30,905 nt of DNA from assembly GCA_963552605.1 (NCBI GenBank), contig CAUVKI010000021.1:1-30905 (forward strand), written 5' to 3'. Made by a program: the position numbers and the translations under genes. The DNA comes from CAUVKI01 sp963552605 (lineage in GTDB: Bacteria; Bacillota; Clostridia; Tissierellales; Peptoniphilaceae). This document shows positions 15,409 to 23,963 of the stretch, one piece after another; within the stretch, counting starts at the first letter, position 1, and the number at the start of each line of letters is the position of its first letter. The notes beneath the pieces are model-generated. The model had not been told where the DNA came from and ran no database searches. It saw nothing but the letters and a program-made list of their open reading frames with translations.

Positions 15409-18051
15409 ATGGAAGAATTGGAAAAAAATTATAATCCCAAAGATTTTGAGGACAGGATTTATAAAGAATGGGAAGATGGCGGGTGTTTCATACCGAAAAA
15501 AGATAAGGAAAAGAAATTTACCGTTGTTATGCCTCCTCCAAATGTTACCGGAGTTTTGCATATGGGGCACGCATTGAATAACACCTTGCAGGATGTGGTC
15601 ATTCGCTATAAGAGAATGAAGGGCTTTCGAGCATTATGGATTCCGGGTACGGATCACGCTTCCATCTCCACTGAAGCAAAGGTTACGGAAAAACTCGGCA
15701 AACAGGGGATGCGCAAAGAGGAGCTGGGGCGAGAAAAATTTCTGGAGGAAGCTTGGAAATGGACTGAAGAATATGGCGGAAATATAGTTAATCAACTGAA
15801 AAAACTTGGAGTTTCCTGCGATTGGACAAGAGAGAGATTTACTCTTGATGAGATTTGTTCAAGGGCGGTTAGGGAGGTTTTCGTTGATTTATACAATAAG
15901 GGGTTGATTTATAAGGGAAAAAGAATCATAAACAGGTGCCCTGATTGTGATACCGCATTGTCAGATGCGGAGGTTGAGCACGAAGAAAGCCACGGGCATA
16001 TCTGGCGGGTGAAGTATAAGATAGTCGGTGAAGATAATTTCATAGAGATTGAAACAACTCGACCCGAAACCATTCTTGGAGATTTGGCGATAGCCGTAAA
16101 TCCCAAAGATGAGCGTTTTGCTTCGTTTGTAGGAAAAAAAGCAATAGTTCCGATTGTCAATCGGGAAGTGCCTATTATTGCAGATGAATATGTGGATATG
16201 GAGTTCGGATCGGGTGCCGTAAAAATCACCCCTTCTCACGATCCCAATGACTTTATTGTTGGAGAAAGGCACAATCTCGGACACTGTTTGGTCATAGACG
16301 GAAGAGCTAAAATCTGTGAGGGCTTCGGTAAGTATTCCGGTCTTTACAGATATGAAGCAAGAACTGAGATAATTAAGGATATAGAAAACTTGGGTCAGCT
16401 TGTCGGAGTAAAAGAGCATAAAAATTCGGTCGGACATTGCGAGAGATGCCATACCGTCGTGGAGCCCCTAATCTCCGAGCAATGGTTTGTTTCAATGGAA
16501 ACTATGGCAAAAAAAGCACTGAAGGAGTACACCGACGGACATATTAAATTTATCCCTGAAAGACTTGGAAAAATTTATCAGAATTGGCTTGAAAATATAA
16601 AGGACTGGTGTATCTCACGCCAGCTCTGGTGGGGACATAGAATTCCGGTCTGGTACTGCGAAGATTGTTCCGAAGTTATCGCCTCAAAAGACACTCCTAA
16701 AACCTGTCCGAAATGTAAGAGTGTTAATCTTAGGCAGGAAGAGGACACTCTTGACACTTGGTTTTCTTCTGCGCTTTGGCCTTTTTCGACACTCGGCTGG
16801 CCGGAAGAAACAGAAGATTATAAGACATTTTTTCCCACGGATATATTGATAACTGGATACGATATAATATTTTTCTGGGTAGTCAGAATGGTGTTCTCAT
16901 CGCTTGAGCAGACGGGAACTTTGCCGTTTACGGAGGTTATGTTTAACGGCTTGGTGCGTGATGATAAAGGACGAAAGATGTCAAAATCACTCGGAAACGG
17001 AATTGACCCTTTGGAAATCATAGAAAAATACGGTGCGGACGCATTAAGATTTACGCTCCTCACGGGCAATTCTCCCGGAAATGATATGAGGTTTTATATT
17101 GAGAGAGTGGAATCCTCAAGAAATTTTGCAAACAAGCTTTGGAATGCGGCAAGATTTTTGCTTATGAACCTTTCGGATAACCCTTTTGAAACTTTTGATA
17201 AGGAAAAACTCAAACCCGAGGACAAGTGGATTATTTCTCGTACAAATTCTCTTTCAAAGGAAATTTGCGAAAAATTGGATTCCTATGAAATAGGTATGGC
17301 TGCAGATGAGATTTTGGATTTCACTTGGGGCGATTTTTGCGATTGGTATATCGAAATGGTAAAATCAAGATTGTTCGGAGAAGATGTCGAGGACAGGAAA
17401 ACGGTGGAGGCGGTGTTGCTGTTTGTCCTTGAAAATATCTTAAAATTCCTACACCCTTTTATGCCATATATTACAGAAGAAATTTGGGCTCATCTTCCGG
17501 ACAGAAAATCAAAGCTGATTATTTCCGATTACCCCGAATATTCCGAAGATAATAACTTCTCCAAAGAGGAAAGCGAAATAGCCTTTATTCAAAAACTCAT
17601 AAAGGCAATCAGAAATATCCGAATGGAAATGAAAGTTGCAGGAAACAGAAAAAGTGCGGAAATTTTTGTATCTGAAAATCCCGAAGTGAGAAAAATTATC
17701 TCTTCAAATGAAACCTATTTTAAGACGCTTTCATCTGCAGAGTATGTTGAGGTGAGAGGGGATAAAACGGGTTTGAACCGTAATTATGCGGTGGTGGTGG
17801 CTGAGGATACGGAAATATATCTTCCGATAGCCGAGCTTATAGATGTCAAGGTCGAACTTGAAAGACTTAGTAAGGAAAAACTTAAAATCCAAAAGGAAAT
17901 CAGTTTGTCCGACGGAAAGCTTTCCAATGAGGGATTTATAAAAAAAGCTCCTGAAGCTTTGGTTTCGGCGGAGAAAGAAAAGAAGGAAAAATATGTTGTT
18001 ATGCTTAAAAAACTTGAAGAGCGCATAGGTGAACTCAGAGATGTCCAATAA
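15409..18051 (+). CDS. valS: Valyl-tRNA synthetase
   Basis: Class I aminoacyl-tRNA synthetase that charges tRNA-Val, 880 aa. The HIGH-type motif HMGH is at residues 51-54, zinc-binding clusters are CERCH and CEDC...CPKC in the editing/insert region, GRKMSKSLGNGIDP gives the KMSKS loop near residue 525, and LWWGHRIPVWYC precedes it. The C-terminus is the Lys/Glu-rich coiled-coil arm typical of ValRS, ending in EKEKKEKYVVMLKKLEERIG. Start ATG follows GAGGGGAG. No T-box is visible upstream; the gene is co-transcribed with purB, and a small membrane-protein ORF overlaps its last 11 nt. Confidence 0.97.
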   Translation: MEELEKNYNPKDFEDRIYKEWEDGGCFIPKKDKEKKFTVVMPPPNVTGVLHMGHALNNTLQDVVIRYKRMKGFRALWIPGTDHASISTEAKVTEKLGKQGMRKEELGREKFLEEAWKWTEEYGGNIVNQLKKLGVSCDWTRERFTLDEICSRAVREVFVDLYNKGLIYKGKRIINRCPDCDTALSDAEVEHEESHGHIWRVKYKIVGEDNFIEIETTRPETILGDLAIAVNPKDERFASFVGKKAIVPIVNREVPIIADEYVDMEFGSGAVKITPSHDPNDFIVGERHNLGHCLVIDGRAKICEGFGKYSGLYRYEARTEIIKDIENLGQLVGVKEHKNSVGHCERCHTVVEPLISEQWFVSMETMAKKALKEYTDGHIKFIPERLGKIYQNWLENIKDWCISRQLWWGHRIPVWYCEDCSEVIASKDTPKTCPKCKSVNLRQEEDTLDTWFSSALWPFSTLGWPEETEDYKTFFPTDILITGYDIIFFWVVRMVFSSLEQTGTLPFTEVMFNGLVRDDKGRKMSKSLGNGIDPLEIIEKYGADALRFTLLTGNSPGNDMRFYIERVESSRNFANKLWNAARFLLMNLSDNPFETFDKEKLKPEDKWIISRTNSLSKEICEKLDSYEIGMAADEILDFTWGDFCDWYIEMVKSRLFGEDVEDRKTVEAVLLFVLENILKFLHPFMPYITEEIWAHLPDRKSKLIISDYPEYSEDNNFSKEESEIAFIQKLIKAIRNIRMEMKVAGNRKSAEIFVSENPEVRKIISSNETYFKTLSSAEYVEVRGDKTGLNRNYAVVVAEDTEIYLPIAELIDVKVELERLSKEKLKIQKEISLSDGKLSNEGFIKKAPEALVSAEKEKKEKYVVMLKKLEERIGELRDVQ

Positions 18052-18199
18052 GGAAATTGTTTTTGTGGTCATTACCTTTGTAATCCTTATAAGTATTCAA
18101 TACACACTTAATTTAATCCTGAGGGAGTTGAGGCTTTTGCGTAAAGATGTCGAAAATCGTTTTGAGTTTGATTACACCGGAAACACAAAGGGAAAATAA
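18041..18199 (+). CDS. Small single-pass membrane protein (52 aa)
   Basis: This short gene starts at an ATG inside the end of valS (11-nt overlap) with AGGTGA at 18028-18033, 7 nt upstream, and ends at TAA 18197-18199, 12 nt before pepD. The product has a hydrophobic helix at about residues 5-28 (EIVFVVITFVILISI and following) and a basic then acidic juxtamembrane tail (RELRLLRKDVENRFEFD). I do not recognise a family. The Shine-Dalgarno, tight packing between two genes and coherent membrane-protein architecture argue that it is real. The function is unknown. Confidence 0.65.
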   Translation: MSNKEIVFVVITFVILISIQYTLNLILRELRLLRKDVENRFEFDYTGNTKGK

Positions 18200-18211
18200 G
18201 GAGGCAACAAT

Positions 18212-19675
18212 ATGATAGATAGAAATCCTCGTGAGGTATGGAAGTGGTTTGAAGCGATTTCAGAAATTCCGAGAGCTTCGGGGAATGAAAAGGCGGTTTC
18301 GGATTTTGTTGTGGAGTTCGCAAGGGAAAGAGGACTTCCCGTTTGGCAGGATAAGTTGAATAATGTGATAATTCATAAAAAAGCAAGTTCGGGATTTGAG
18401 GATAAGCCCACCGTTATTTTGCAAGGACATTTGGATATGGTTCCGGAAAAAAGCAAAAATTCAACTCATGATTTTTCAAAAGACCCTATTGAGCTGATTG
18501 TCGAGGGTGATTTTCTTCATGCAAATCATACCACCCTTGGAGGAGATGACGGAATAGCCATAGCGATGATGCTTGCCATCTTAGATGACAATTCTTTGAA
18601 GCATCCGAGACTTGAGTGTGTTATGACCACTTCTGAGGAAACCGGAATGGACGGAGTGCTGGGGCTTACAGATGAGCATTTGTCCGGAAAATATTTGATA
18701 AATATCGATTCCGAAGAAGAGGGGATTTTTCTCACAAGCTCCGCCGGAGGAATCCATATAACAAACACTTTCGGAAAATTCGGAGCAATGCTTAGTCTGA
18801 CTGAAGATAGGAGCTCATATAAAGCAATTCTTATTAAAGTTTCCGGCTTGACAGGTGGGCATAGCGGAATGGAAATTGTAAAGCAAAGAGGTAATGCAAT
18901 AAAAATTCTCGGTCGTCTGCTATATAAAATGCAGAATAGAAATATTATGCTTTTGGCAAACCTTTCCGGAGGCTCAAAGCACAATGCAATTCCTTTGGAA
19001 GCTGAAGTTGTAGCCATCACGACAAAAGAAAAATATATGAAAGAAAACATTGAGGTTTTGGAGAGAGAAAGGGAATTGGTGTTGGATGAAATAAGAACCA
19101 CGGATCCCGACGCCAAGATAGAATTTGAAAAAGTTGAGGTTCCCAAAGAGGATATGGGATATTATTCTACGGATCGAATAATAAAATTTTTATATTTAGT
19201 TCCGAATGGAGTAATTGAATTTAGCAGAGATATTCCGGGACTTGTTCAGACAAGTGCGAATGTGGCCATAATCCAAAATTGCGAGAATACTTATAAAATT
19301 CTGACCTCCGTGAGGGGTTCCAAAAAATCTTCAATGGACGATTTTGTGCAGCATATTGCAGAACTAACCTCAATTTTGGAGACGAAAAAAATGGAAACAA
19401 GTGACGGTTATCCCGCATGGGAGTATGAGAAAGACTCAAAGCTAAGAGATATAGCCTGCGAAGTGTATGAAAACTTAACCGGCAAAAAGGCTGTTCTCAC
19501 CGCAATTCACGCAGGGCTTGAGTGCGGAATACTGAAAAAACTTCTTCCCGACACGGAAATGATAAGTATGGGTCCCAATATGTATGATGTTCACACCGAA
19601 AAGGAAAGAATAGACATTCCCTCTGCGGAACGCTTCTGGGAATACTTGAAAAAACTTCTCGAAAAAATCGAGTAG
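18212..19675 (+). CDS. pepD: Aminoacyl-histidine dipeptidase (M20 family, PepD)
   Basis: Zinc-dependent cytosolic dipeptidase of the M20C PepD group, 487 aa, which hydrolyses Xaa-His (carnosine-like) and other dipeptides. Metal and catalytic residues are visible: QGHLDMVPE (H73, D75), GGDDGIA (D112), TSEETGMDG (E142, E143), INIDSEEEG (D166) and the C-terminal IHAGLECGIL (His near 448). The lid domain (SGLTGGHSGMEI, NLSGGSKHNAIP) is complete. Start ATG is preceded by AAGGAGG. It follows the 52-aa membrane protein and ends the purC-to-pepD run before a strong terminator. Confidence 0.95.
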   Translation: MIDRNPREVWKWFEAISEIPRASGNEKAVSDFVVEFARERGLPVWQDKLNNVIIHKKASSGFEDKPTVILQGHLDMVPEKSKNSTHDFSKDPIELIVEGDFLHANHTTLGGDDGIAIAMMLAILDDNSLKHPRLECVMTTSEETGMDGVLGLTDEHLSGKYLINIDSEEEGIFLTSSAGGIHITNTFGKFGAMLSLTEDRSSYKAILIKVSGLTGGHSGMEIVKQRGNAIKILGRLLYKMQNRNIMLLANLSGGSKHNAIPLEAEVVAITTKEKYMKENIEVLERERELVLDEIRTTDPDAKIEFEKVEVPKEDMGYYSTDRIIKFLYLVPNGVIEFSRDIPGLVQTSANVAIIQNCENTYKILTSVRGSKKSSMDDFVQHIAELTSILETKKMETSDGYPAWEYEKDSKLRDIACEVYENLTGKKAVLTAIHAGLECGILKKLLPDTEMISMGPNMYDVHTEKERIDIPSAERFWEYLKKLLEKIE

Positions 19676-19713
19676 AAGTAAAAAGAGATTGACTTATTAA
19701 GTATATATTATAG

Positions 19714-19767
19714 AAAAAAACCGGCTAAGCCTCAACATTTTATTTGTTGTGTTTAGCCGGTTTTTTT
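19714..19767. terminator. Long bidirectional terminator after pepD
   Basis: AAAAAAACCGGCTAA at 19714-19728 pairs with its near-complement ending in seven T residues at 19767. The stem continues through TCAACA/TGTTG with minor mismatches and a loop around 19738-19744. The A-run and T-run flank a GC-rich core, so it can end transcription in both directions. Confidence 0.88.
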
Positions 19768-19809
19768 GTTTTTATACTATGTTATCTTAATTTTACACAC
19801 TATATAAAA

Positions 19810-19947
19810 TATTATACGATAAAGGCGTGAGATACCGTCAAGATTTAAGAAAGAAATATGAAAAAGACGCAGAAAACACCTAAAAGGGAGATGGAAAAGC
19901 TAAAAGATAATTAGCTGACCTGATAGAAAGGGGCATAAAATATGAAT
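19810..19947 (+). pseudogene. Relic of a HigB/RelE-like toxin gene
   Basis: An ATG at 19858 opens a short frame with KKTQKTPKREMEKLKDN before a stop at 19912. This phrase closely resembles the conserved C-terminal end of HigB/RelE-superfamily toxins, where KKTQKTP follows the last beta strand. Shifting frame after it gives LADLIERGIKYE up to a TAG that overlaps the next ATG, the usual toxin-antitoxin junction. Upstream, another frame gives GVRYRQDLRKK, possibly an earlier piece. The gene therefore seems to have lost most of its body and to carry frameshifts. Assignment is from remembered motifs. Confidence 0.5.
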
Positions 19948-20068
19948 AGCGCGGATATAAAAGAAAATCCCGCGATAGGCAGAAATGCTGTAGAGTTTAT
20001 AGACACTCTCTTAACTCCGGAAGAAATAGCGGAAAGCGACTTTATGGTTTCTCTCTGTGAAATAAAAA
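19942..20068 (+). pseudogene. Truncated HigA-like antitoxin (N-terminus only)
   Basis: An ATG at 19942 behind AAAGGGG starts a frame whose first ~42 residues contain LLTPEEIAESDFMVSLCEI, very like the leader that precedes the helix-turn-helix in HigA/XRE-type antitoxins (pattern TPEEIAxSDxxVxLxxEL). The expected HTH domain is missing: the frame runs into the terminator of the convergent ABC operon and then antisense through its coding sequence to 20178. It follows a degraded toxin-like relic with the stop/start overlap typical of such pairs. Probably non-functional; transcription or translation of the stub is not excluded. Confidence 0.5.
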
Positions 20069-20095
20069 AAGCGGTCTTAAGCGACCGCTCTTTTT
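20064..20095 (-). terminator. Terminator of the ABC transporter operon
   Basis: AGCGGTC (20070-20076) and GACCGCT (20083-20089) form a 7-bp stem with a 6-nt loop. On the minus strand it is followed by the complement of the A-run at 20064-20070, giving a T-tract; a T-run at 20091-20095 lets it also work on the plus strand. It lies just past the last gene of the ABC pair. Confidence 0.8.
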
Positions 20096-21830
20096 ATTGT
20101 ATCTTCCACCCGATTGCCTTGTTTCTTGAGTCCACAAAGCGGCGGTATATTCCTTCTTCCTTCATAAGTTCCTCATGAGTTCCTTGTTGAGAAATTTTTC
20201 CGTTCTCCACAACGAAAATCCTATCCGCATGGCGCACGGTCTTGAGTCTGTGAGCAATCATTATGATAGTCTTTTCTTTCGTAAGGGCTTTGACAGCCTC
20301 CGTGATTTCCAATTCGTTTTCAGGGTCAATGTTTGCGGTTGCCTCGTCCAAAATGATTATCGGGGAATCTTTGATTATGGCTCTTGCAATTGAAATTCTC
20401 TGTTTCTCTCCTCCGGAAAGCGATGCGCCTCCCTCTCCGATTATCGTGTTATATCCTTCGGGAAGTTTTGAGATAAAATCGTGGCACTGTGCAAGTTTTG
20501 CGGCGGCGACAATCTCTTCCGTTGATGCGTCGGGGCGACCGAAACTTATATTGTTGGCAATTGTATCATGGAAAAGATACACATTTTGAAACACAAAGCT
20601 GAAATTTTTCATAAGAGAGTCCATAGAATAGGTTTTCACATCTTTGCCGTCCAAGAGGATTTTTCCGTTATCCACATCCCAGAATCTCGCCATAAGTTTG
20701 CAAAGCGTGGTCTTTCCTCCTCCCGACGGACCGACCAATGCCACCGACGATTTATCCGAAATATTAAAGGATACCCCGTCTATAATTTTTTTATTTTCGT
20801 AGGCAAAATCTATTTTTTCCACAGCCATTTCATAGGATTTCGGAGTGAAATCATCTCCGTCTATATCCATAGGAGGAAGTGCCAATATATCGGAAGCCCT
20901 GCTCACGCAAATATCCACCATTCTCATCAGTGAAGAAAAAGAACCCATAGTCTCAAGCCCGTGGAACACATTAAAGGACATTATCATCATTATGATTGAA
21001 ACGAGCGGCGTCATAGTGCCCTCAATGCAAAACTTTATGGAAGCTGTAACTATTCCCAGACTTGTGAGCTTTAAAATAATATTTTGCACGGGAATGAACT
21101 TATTCGCCATTGCCTCAAGATTTGTATTGACCTGCACATTTTTTTCAATTGCGTTGTTTAACTTCACTCTTAAATCTCCAACGAGTCTATATGCTTTTAC
21201 CTCAGGTATTCCCTGAACATACTCAAGCACACGGGATACAAGCTCAGTTTCGTTTGCAATTTTATCCTCGGAAGTCTCCTGATTTTTCATCTGCATTTGT
21301 CGATTTACCAAAGCGAACAGAATAATTCCTACAACCACTATACTCCCTATTCTCCAATCGAATTTCAGGATAAGAAGAGTTATTATTGCGGTGTTTATAA
21401 TTCCCTGCGTGGTAAGCAAAACAACTCTGGTCGCCACATCTCCGAGAGCTTCCATTGTGTTTGTCGCAACGGAGGTGATTTCTCCGAGACTGTTATCATT
21501 AAAATAACCCATAGGGAGAAATCTCAAGTGTCTTGCGATTTCTATTCTCTTATCGGCACACTCCCCGTATCCCGCTTCGCATTGAAGCATAGTGGATTTG
21601 GCTCTGAGAAAAATTTCTATAATGAGTGAGATTACTAAAATCAAAAGCCCCTGTTTTATTATTTCATAGGAGATATTTTTATCCAAAAAACCTTGGAGTA
21701 TCAATCCTATTGCGGGAAATTTCGCCGCTTCACACATGCCTATAAGCACCCCTATGACCAATGCCGCATAGAATTTATTGCGGTTTTTTTCAGTTGAAAA
21801 CTTAAAAAATTTTCCAAGTACGGAAATCAT
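20094..21830 (-). CDS. ABC half-transporter, permease-ATPase (second of pair)
   Basis: Type IV (exporter-fold) ABC half-transporter, 578 aa. About six membrane helices fill residues 1-310, followed by the ATPase domain: Walker A GPSGGGKTT, Q-loop FVFQNVYLF, signature SLSGGEKQRISIARA, Walker B IIILDEAT and H-loop IAHRL. The D-loop reads ANIDPENE rather than the common SALD, as in YbtPQ/IrtAB-like and related pairs. A longer frame starts further upstream, but the ATG at 21830 is preferred: it has GGAGGTGA just before it and makes a 4-nt ATGA overlap with the preceding gene. It should form a heterodimer with that gene's product. Substrate unknown: drug, lipid, peptide or siderophore. Confidence 0.9.
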   Translation of the reverse strand: MISVLGKFFKFSTEKNRNKFYAALVIGVLIGMCEAAKFPAIGLILQGFLDKNISYEIIKQGLLILVISLIIEIFLRAKSTMLQCEAGYGECADKRIEIARHLRFLPMGYFNDNSLGEITSVATNTMEALGDVATRVVLLTTQGIINTAIITLLILKFDWRIGSIVVVGIILFALVNRQMQMKNQETSEDKIANETELVSRVLEYVQGIPEVKAYRLVGDLRVKLNNAIEKNVQVNTNLEAMANKFIPVQNIILKLTSLGIVTASIKFCIEGTMTPLVSIIMMIMSFNVFHGLETMGSFSSLMRMVDICVSRASDILALPPMDIDGDDFTPKSYEMAVEKIDFAYENKKIIDGVSFNISDKSSVALVGPSGGGKTTLCKLMARFWDVDNGKILLDGKDVKTYSMDSLMKNFSFVFQNVYLFHDTIANNISFGRPDASTEEIVAAAKLAQCHDFISKLPEGYNTIIGEGGASLSGGEKQRISIARAIIKDSPIIILDEATANIDPENELEITEAVKALTKEKTIIMIAHRLKTVRHADRIFVVENGKISQQGTHEELMKEEGIYRRFVDSRNKAIGWKIQ

Positions 21831-23587
21831 ACGCTCACCTCCGCCGTATCTTTGCTCACGATATGAGCCTGCCACATATTTTTATAGAGCTTGCTATTCT
21901 CCAAAAGCTCGGAGTGTTTTCCCTTGCTTTCCACTTTCCCGTCGTTTATTACGACAATCTTATCCGACTCCACAACGGTGGAAAGTCTGTGTGCAATTAC
22001 GATTAAAGTCTTACCCTTGGCAAGGTGCGCCACCGAATTTTGGATAATCGCCTCGTTCTCCGGATCCGTATAGGCGGTCGCCTCATCTAAGATGAGAATG
22101 GGAGCGTTTTTGAGCATAGCTCTTGCAATTGAAATTCTCTGCTTCTCTCCTCCCGAAAGATGTGCACCTCCCGACCCAACCATTGTTTCAAATCCCTTTT
22201 CAAGCGACATAATGAAATCATAACAGCCGGCAAGTTTTGCTATATCCTCCACTTCCTTATCGGAAGCCTTGGGATTTCCCATACGGATATTTTCTCTCAC
22301 CGTGGCGTCAAATAAAAATGTGGTTTGAGAAACATATGCCACTTGAGAATTAAAGTCGTCCAAAGACATCTTTCTTATATCCACGCCGCCTATTTTTATC
22401 GAGCCCTCTTTGACGTCCCAAAGCGAGGCAATCAGTCTTGCAACAGTCGATTTGCCGGAGCCCGACGGACCGACCAGTGCGGTTACGGTACCCTCTTTGA
22501 TATCCAAGTCAATGCCGTGGAGCACTTCTTTTTCATTATATGAAAAATGTACACCCGACAACTCGATATCGTGATTTTTCGGCAAGGCTTCGCTCTTTTC
22601 GGGACGGTCTAGTTCTGTAAGCTCTAAAATTTTGTCGATTTCACCAAAAATAGATGTCGCCTTTCCTATGTCGTCAAAAAAAGAAGCCGCGGTTATAAGC
22701 GGAGTGAGAAGTCCAAGGGATAAAACGACAATCATTAAAAAATCCGTGATGGAAATGGAGCCGTTCATTGTGAAAATCGCCCCTATCGGCAAAACGGGAA
22801 GAAGTGTTGCGGGCATTATGGTCATAGATACGGCGTGCGGACCTATTACGCTTTTCATCCAGTCAACAAAGCTTAAGGCGTTATCCTCCGCCGCCTTTGC
22901 AAATCTCTTATATGAGCTTTCCGTCTTTCCAAAAGCTTTTATCACTTCTATTCCGTTTATATACTCAACTGCGGTTTCATTCAAAACCTTTGTGGTATCC
23001 TGAGTTCTTTGAAATCTGACCTTATAATCTTTCATCATCATAGCCATTCCCAAAAATCCCACCGGTATGGTCGCAAGCGATAAAAGAGCCATTCTCCAGT
23101 CAAGTTTCAAAAGATAGGCAAAAATAAAAACGGGTGCGGTCAAATTCGCCGTAAATTCCGGAATGACATGCGCCAGAGTGGGCTCCATATTGTCCACTCT
23201 CTCCACTATTGTGTTCTTCAATGAACCCGACGGGATATCAAGCACAGTTCCCAGCGGAAGTCTTGCAAGTTTATCACAAATCTCCGAGCGGATATTCCCA
23301 AGCAATCTGAAAGTTGTCTTGTGAGAAAGGTTTGTGGACGATGTGTGAAAAACCACCCTTAAAACCAAGCTCGCTCCCATAAAAATCAGAAGACTCACAT
23401 AGTCATCAAAATTTTTATTTCCGGAAAGGAGCATAGTCAAAATATTTCCCAGTATAAAAAAGGGAACAAGGGAGAATATCACTCCCACAAATGCCAGAAC
23501 TATGCTTTTGATGTACTGATTCTTAAAATCTCCGGCGAATTGAAAGATGTACCCGAAAATGCTCTTTTGTTTTTTCTTCTCGTTCAT
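21827..23587 (-). CDS. ABC half-transporter, permease-ATPase (first of pair)
   Basis: Exporter-fold ABC half-transporter, 586 aa: an N-terminal basic stretch (NEKKKQK), six predicted membrane helices within residues 25-310, then the ATPase with Walker A GPSGSGKST, Q-loop YVSQTTFLF, signature HLSGGEKQRISIARA, Walker B ILILDEAT, D-loop AYTDPENE and H-loop IAHRL. Both ATP sites of the pair look catalytically complete, unlike many heterodimeric exporters with one degenerate site. ATG at 23587 is chosen over a longer frame because AGGAGGT precedes it. Its stop overlaps the next ABC gene by 4 nt. DPENE D-loops occur in siderophore-type importers with exporter fold (YbtPQ, IrtAB), so iron uptake is one possibility; no Fur box was identified. 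Confidence 0.9.
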   Translation of the reverse strand: MNEKKKQKSIFGYIFQFAGDFKNQYIKSIVLAFVGVIFSLVPFFILGNILTMLLSGNKNFDDYVSLLIFMGASLVLRVVFHTSSTNLSHKTTFRLLGNIRSEICDKLARLPLGTVLDIPSGSLKNTIVERVDNMEPTLAHVIPEFTANLTAPVFIFAYLLKLDWRMALLSLATIPVGFLGMAMMMKDYKVRFQRTQDTTKVLNETAVEYINGIEVIKAFGKTESSYKRFAKAAEDNALSFVDWMKSVIGPHAVSMTIMPATLLPVLPIGAIFTMNGSISITDFLMIVVLSLGLLTPLITAASFFDDIGKATSIFGEIDKILELTELDRPEKSEALPKNHDIELSGVHFSYNEKEVLHGIDLDIKEGTVTALVGPSGSGKSTVARLIASLWDVKEGSIKIGGVDIRKMSLDDFNSQVAYVSQTTFLFDATVRENIRMGNPKASDKEVEDIAKLAGCYDFIMSLEKGFETMVGSGGAHLSGGEKQRISIARAMLKNAPILILDEATAYTDPENEAIIQNSVAHLAKGKTLIVIAHRLSTVVESDKIVVINDGKVESKGKHSELLENSKLYKNMWQAHIVSKDTAEVSV

Positions 23588-23638
23588 CGATACCTCCTTA
23601 AAATAAAAACACTCGATTAGTTGTGGGCAACCCGCATA

Positions 23639-23667
23639 AGTATAGTCCAAGCATAAAAAAAATACAA
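23639..23667 (-). promoter_or_regulatory. Promoter of the ABC exporter pair
   Basis: On the minus strand: TTGTAT (-35, plus 23662-23667), 17-nt spacer, TATACT (-10, 23639-23644). Predicted transcription starts near 23632, leaving about 45 nt to the ATG. The direct repeat TATAGTC overlaps the -10 and recurs 31 bp away, upstream of the -35. Confidence 0.7.
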
Positions 23668-23678
23668 GTGCTATAGTC
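23641..23678. repeat. Direct repeat TATAGTC, possible operator
   Basis: Two identical heptamers, 23641-23647 and 23672-23678, are 31 bp apart (about three helical turns) and bracket the -35 of the minus-strand promoter. This placement would suit a repressor contacting one DNA face, but chance occurrence in AT-rich DNA is possible. Confidence 0.3.
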
Positions 23679-23836
23679 GGTTAACTTATGATTGCGCATC
23701 AGGTTTATTCGCAATGCCCGCACTTTCTTTTCTAATTCATTCGGTTTGCAAGATTAAAATACTATATTTTTTATTTTGGAGCTTGGAATAAAAACTTAAC
23801 AGCTAAAATATGAACCATAATAAATTTATATTCCAA

Positions 23837-23876
23837 AAATTTTGTTCGCCCGAATTGTGCGACGAAACAAAAAATT
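23837..23876. promoter_or_regulatory. Imperfect inverted repeat upstream of liv promoter
   Basis: TTTTGTTCG (23840-23848) pairs with CGAAACAAAA (from 23863) with one bulged A, around a 14-nt loop. It ends about 3 nt before the -35 of livK. It could be an operator for a dimeric regulator; it does not match a CodY box that I can recognise. Confidence 0.35.
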
Positions 23877-23878
23877 AG

Positions 23879-23907
23879 TTGAAAGTAAAAGTGAAAAGTA
23901 ATATAAT
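23879..23907 (+). promoter_or_regulatory. Promoter of the liv operon
   Basis: TTGAAA (23879-23884), 17-nt spacer, TATAAT (23902-23907). Transcription would start near 23914, giving a leader of about 50 nt to the livK ATG, with AGGAGGA as ribosome binding site. Confidence 0.8.
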
Positions 23908-23963
23908 GGTGAGCAGAAACCTTTCTAAAGTTATGAAAGAGAAAAAATGAAGGAGGATTACAA

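Larger units (their letters stand above)
19676..20093. other. 418-nt intergenic region with gene relics
   Basis: Between pepD and the convergent ABC transporter genes this holds two terminators (19714-19767 and 20064-20095) and, between them, short coding relics that look like a HigB/RelE-type toxin end and a HigA-type antitoxin beginning, listed separately. No intact gene is seen. Confidence 0.6.
23588..23963. other. 376-nt divergent regulatory region
   Basis: This contains two well-formed divergent promoters (minus strand 23639-23667, plus strand 23879-23907). It also has direct repeats of TATAGTC at 23641-23647 and 23672-23678 over the minus promoter, an ATTGCG/CGCAAT inverted repeat (23691-23696 and 23710-23715), and an imperfect hairpin at 23837-23876 just upstream of the liv -35. 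No coding sequence is supported. Confidence 0.6.

Noticed and set aside
18526..19146. 206-codon open frame on the minus strand
   Set aside because: It lies wholly antisense within pepD, whose catalytic motifs fill the plus strand.
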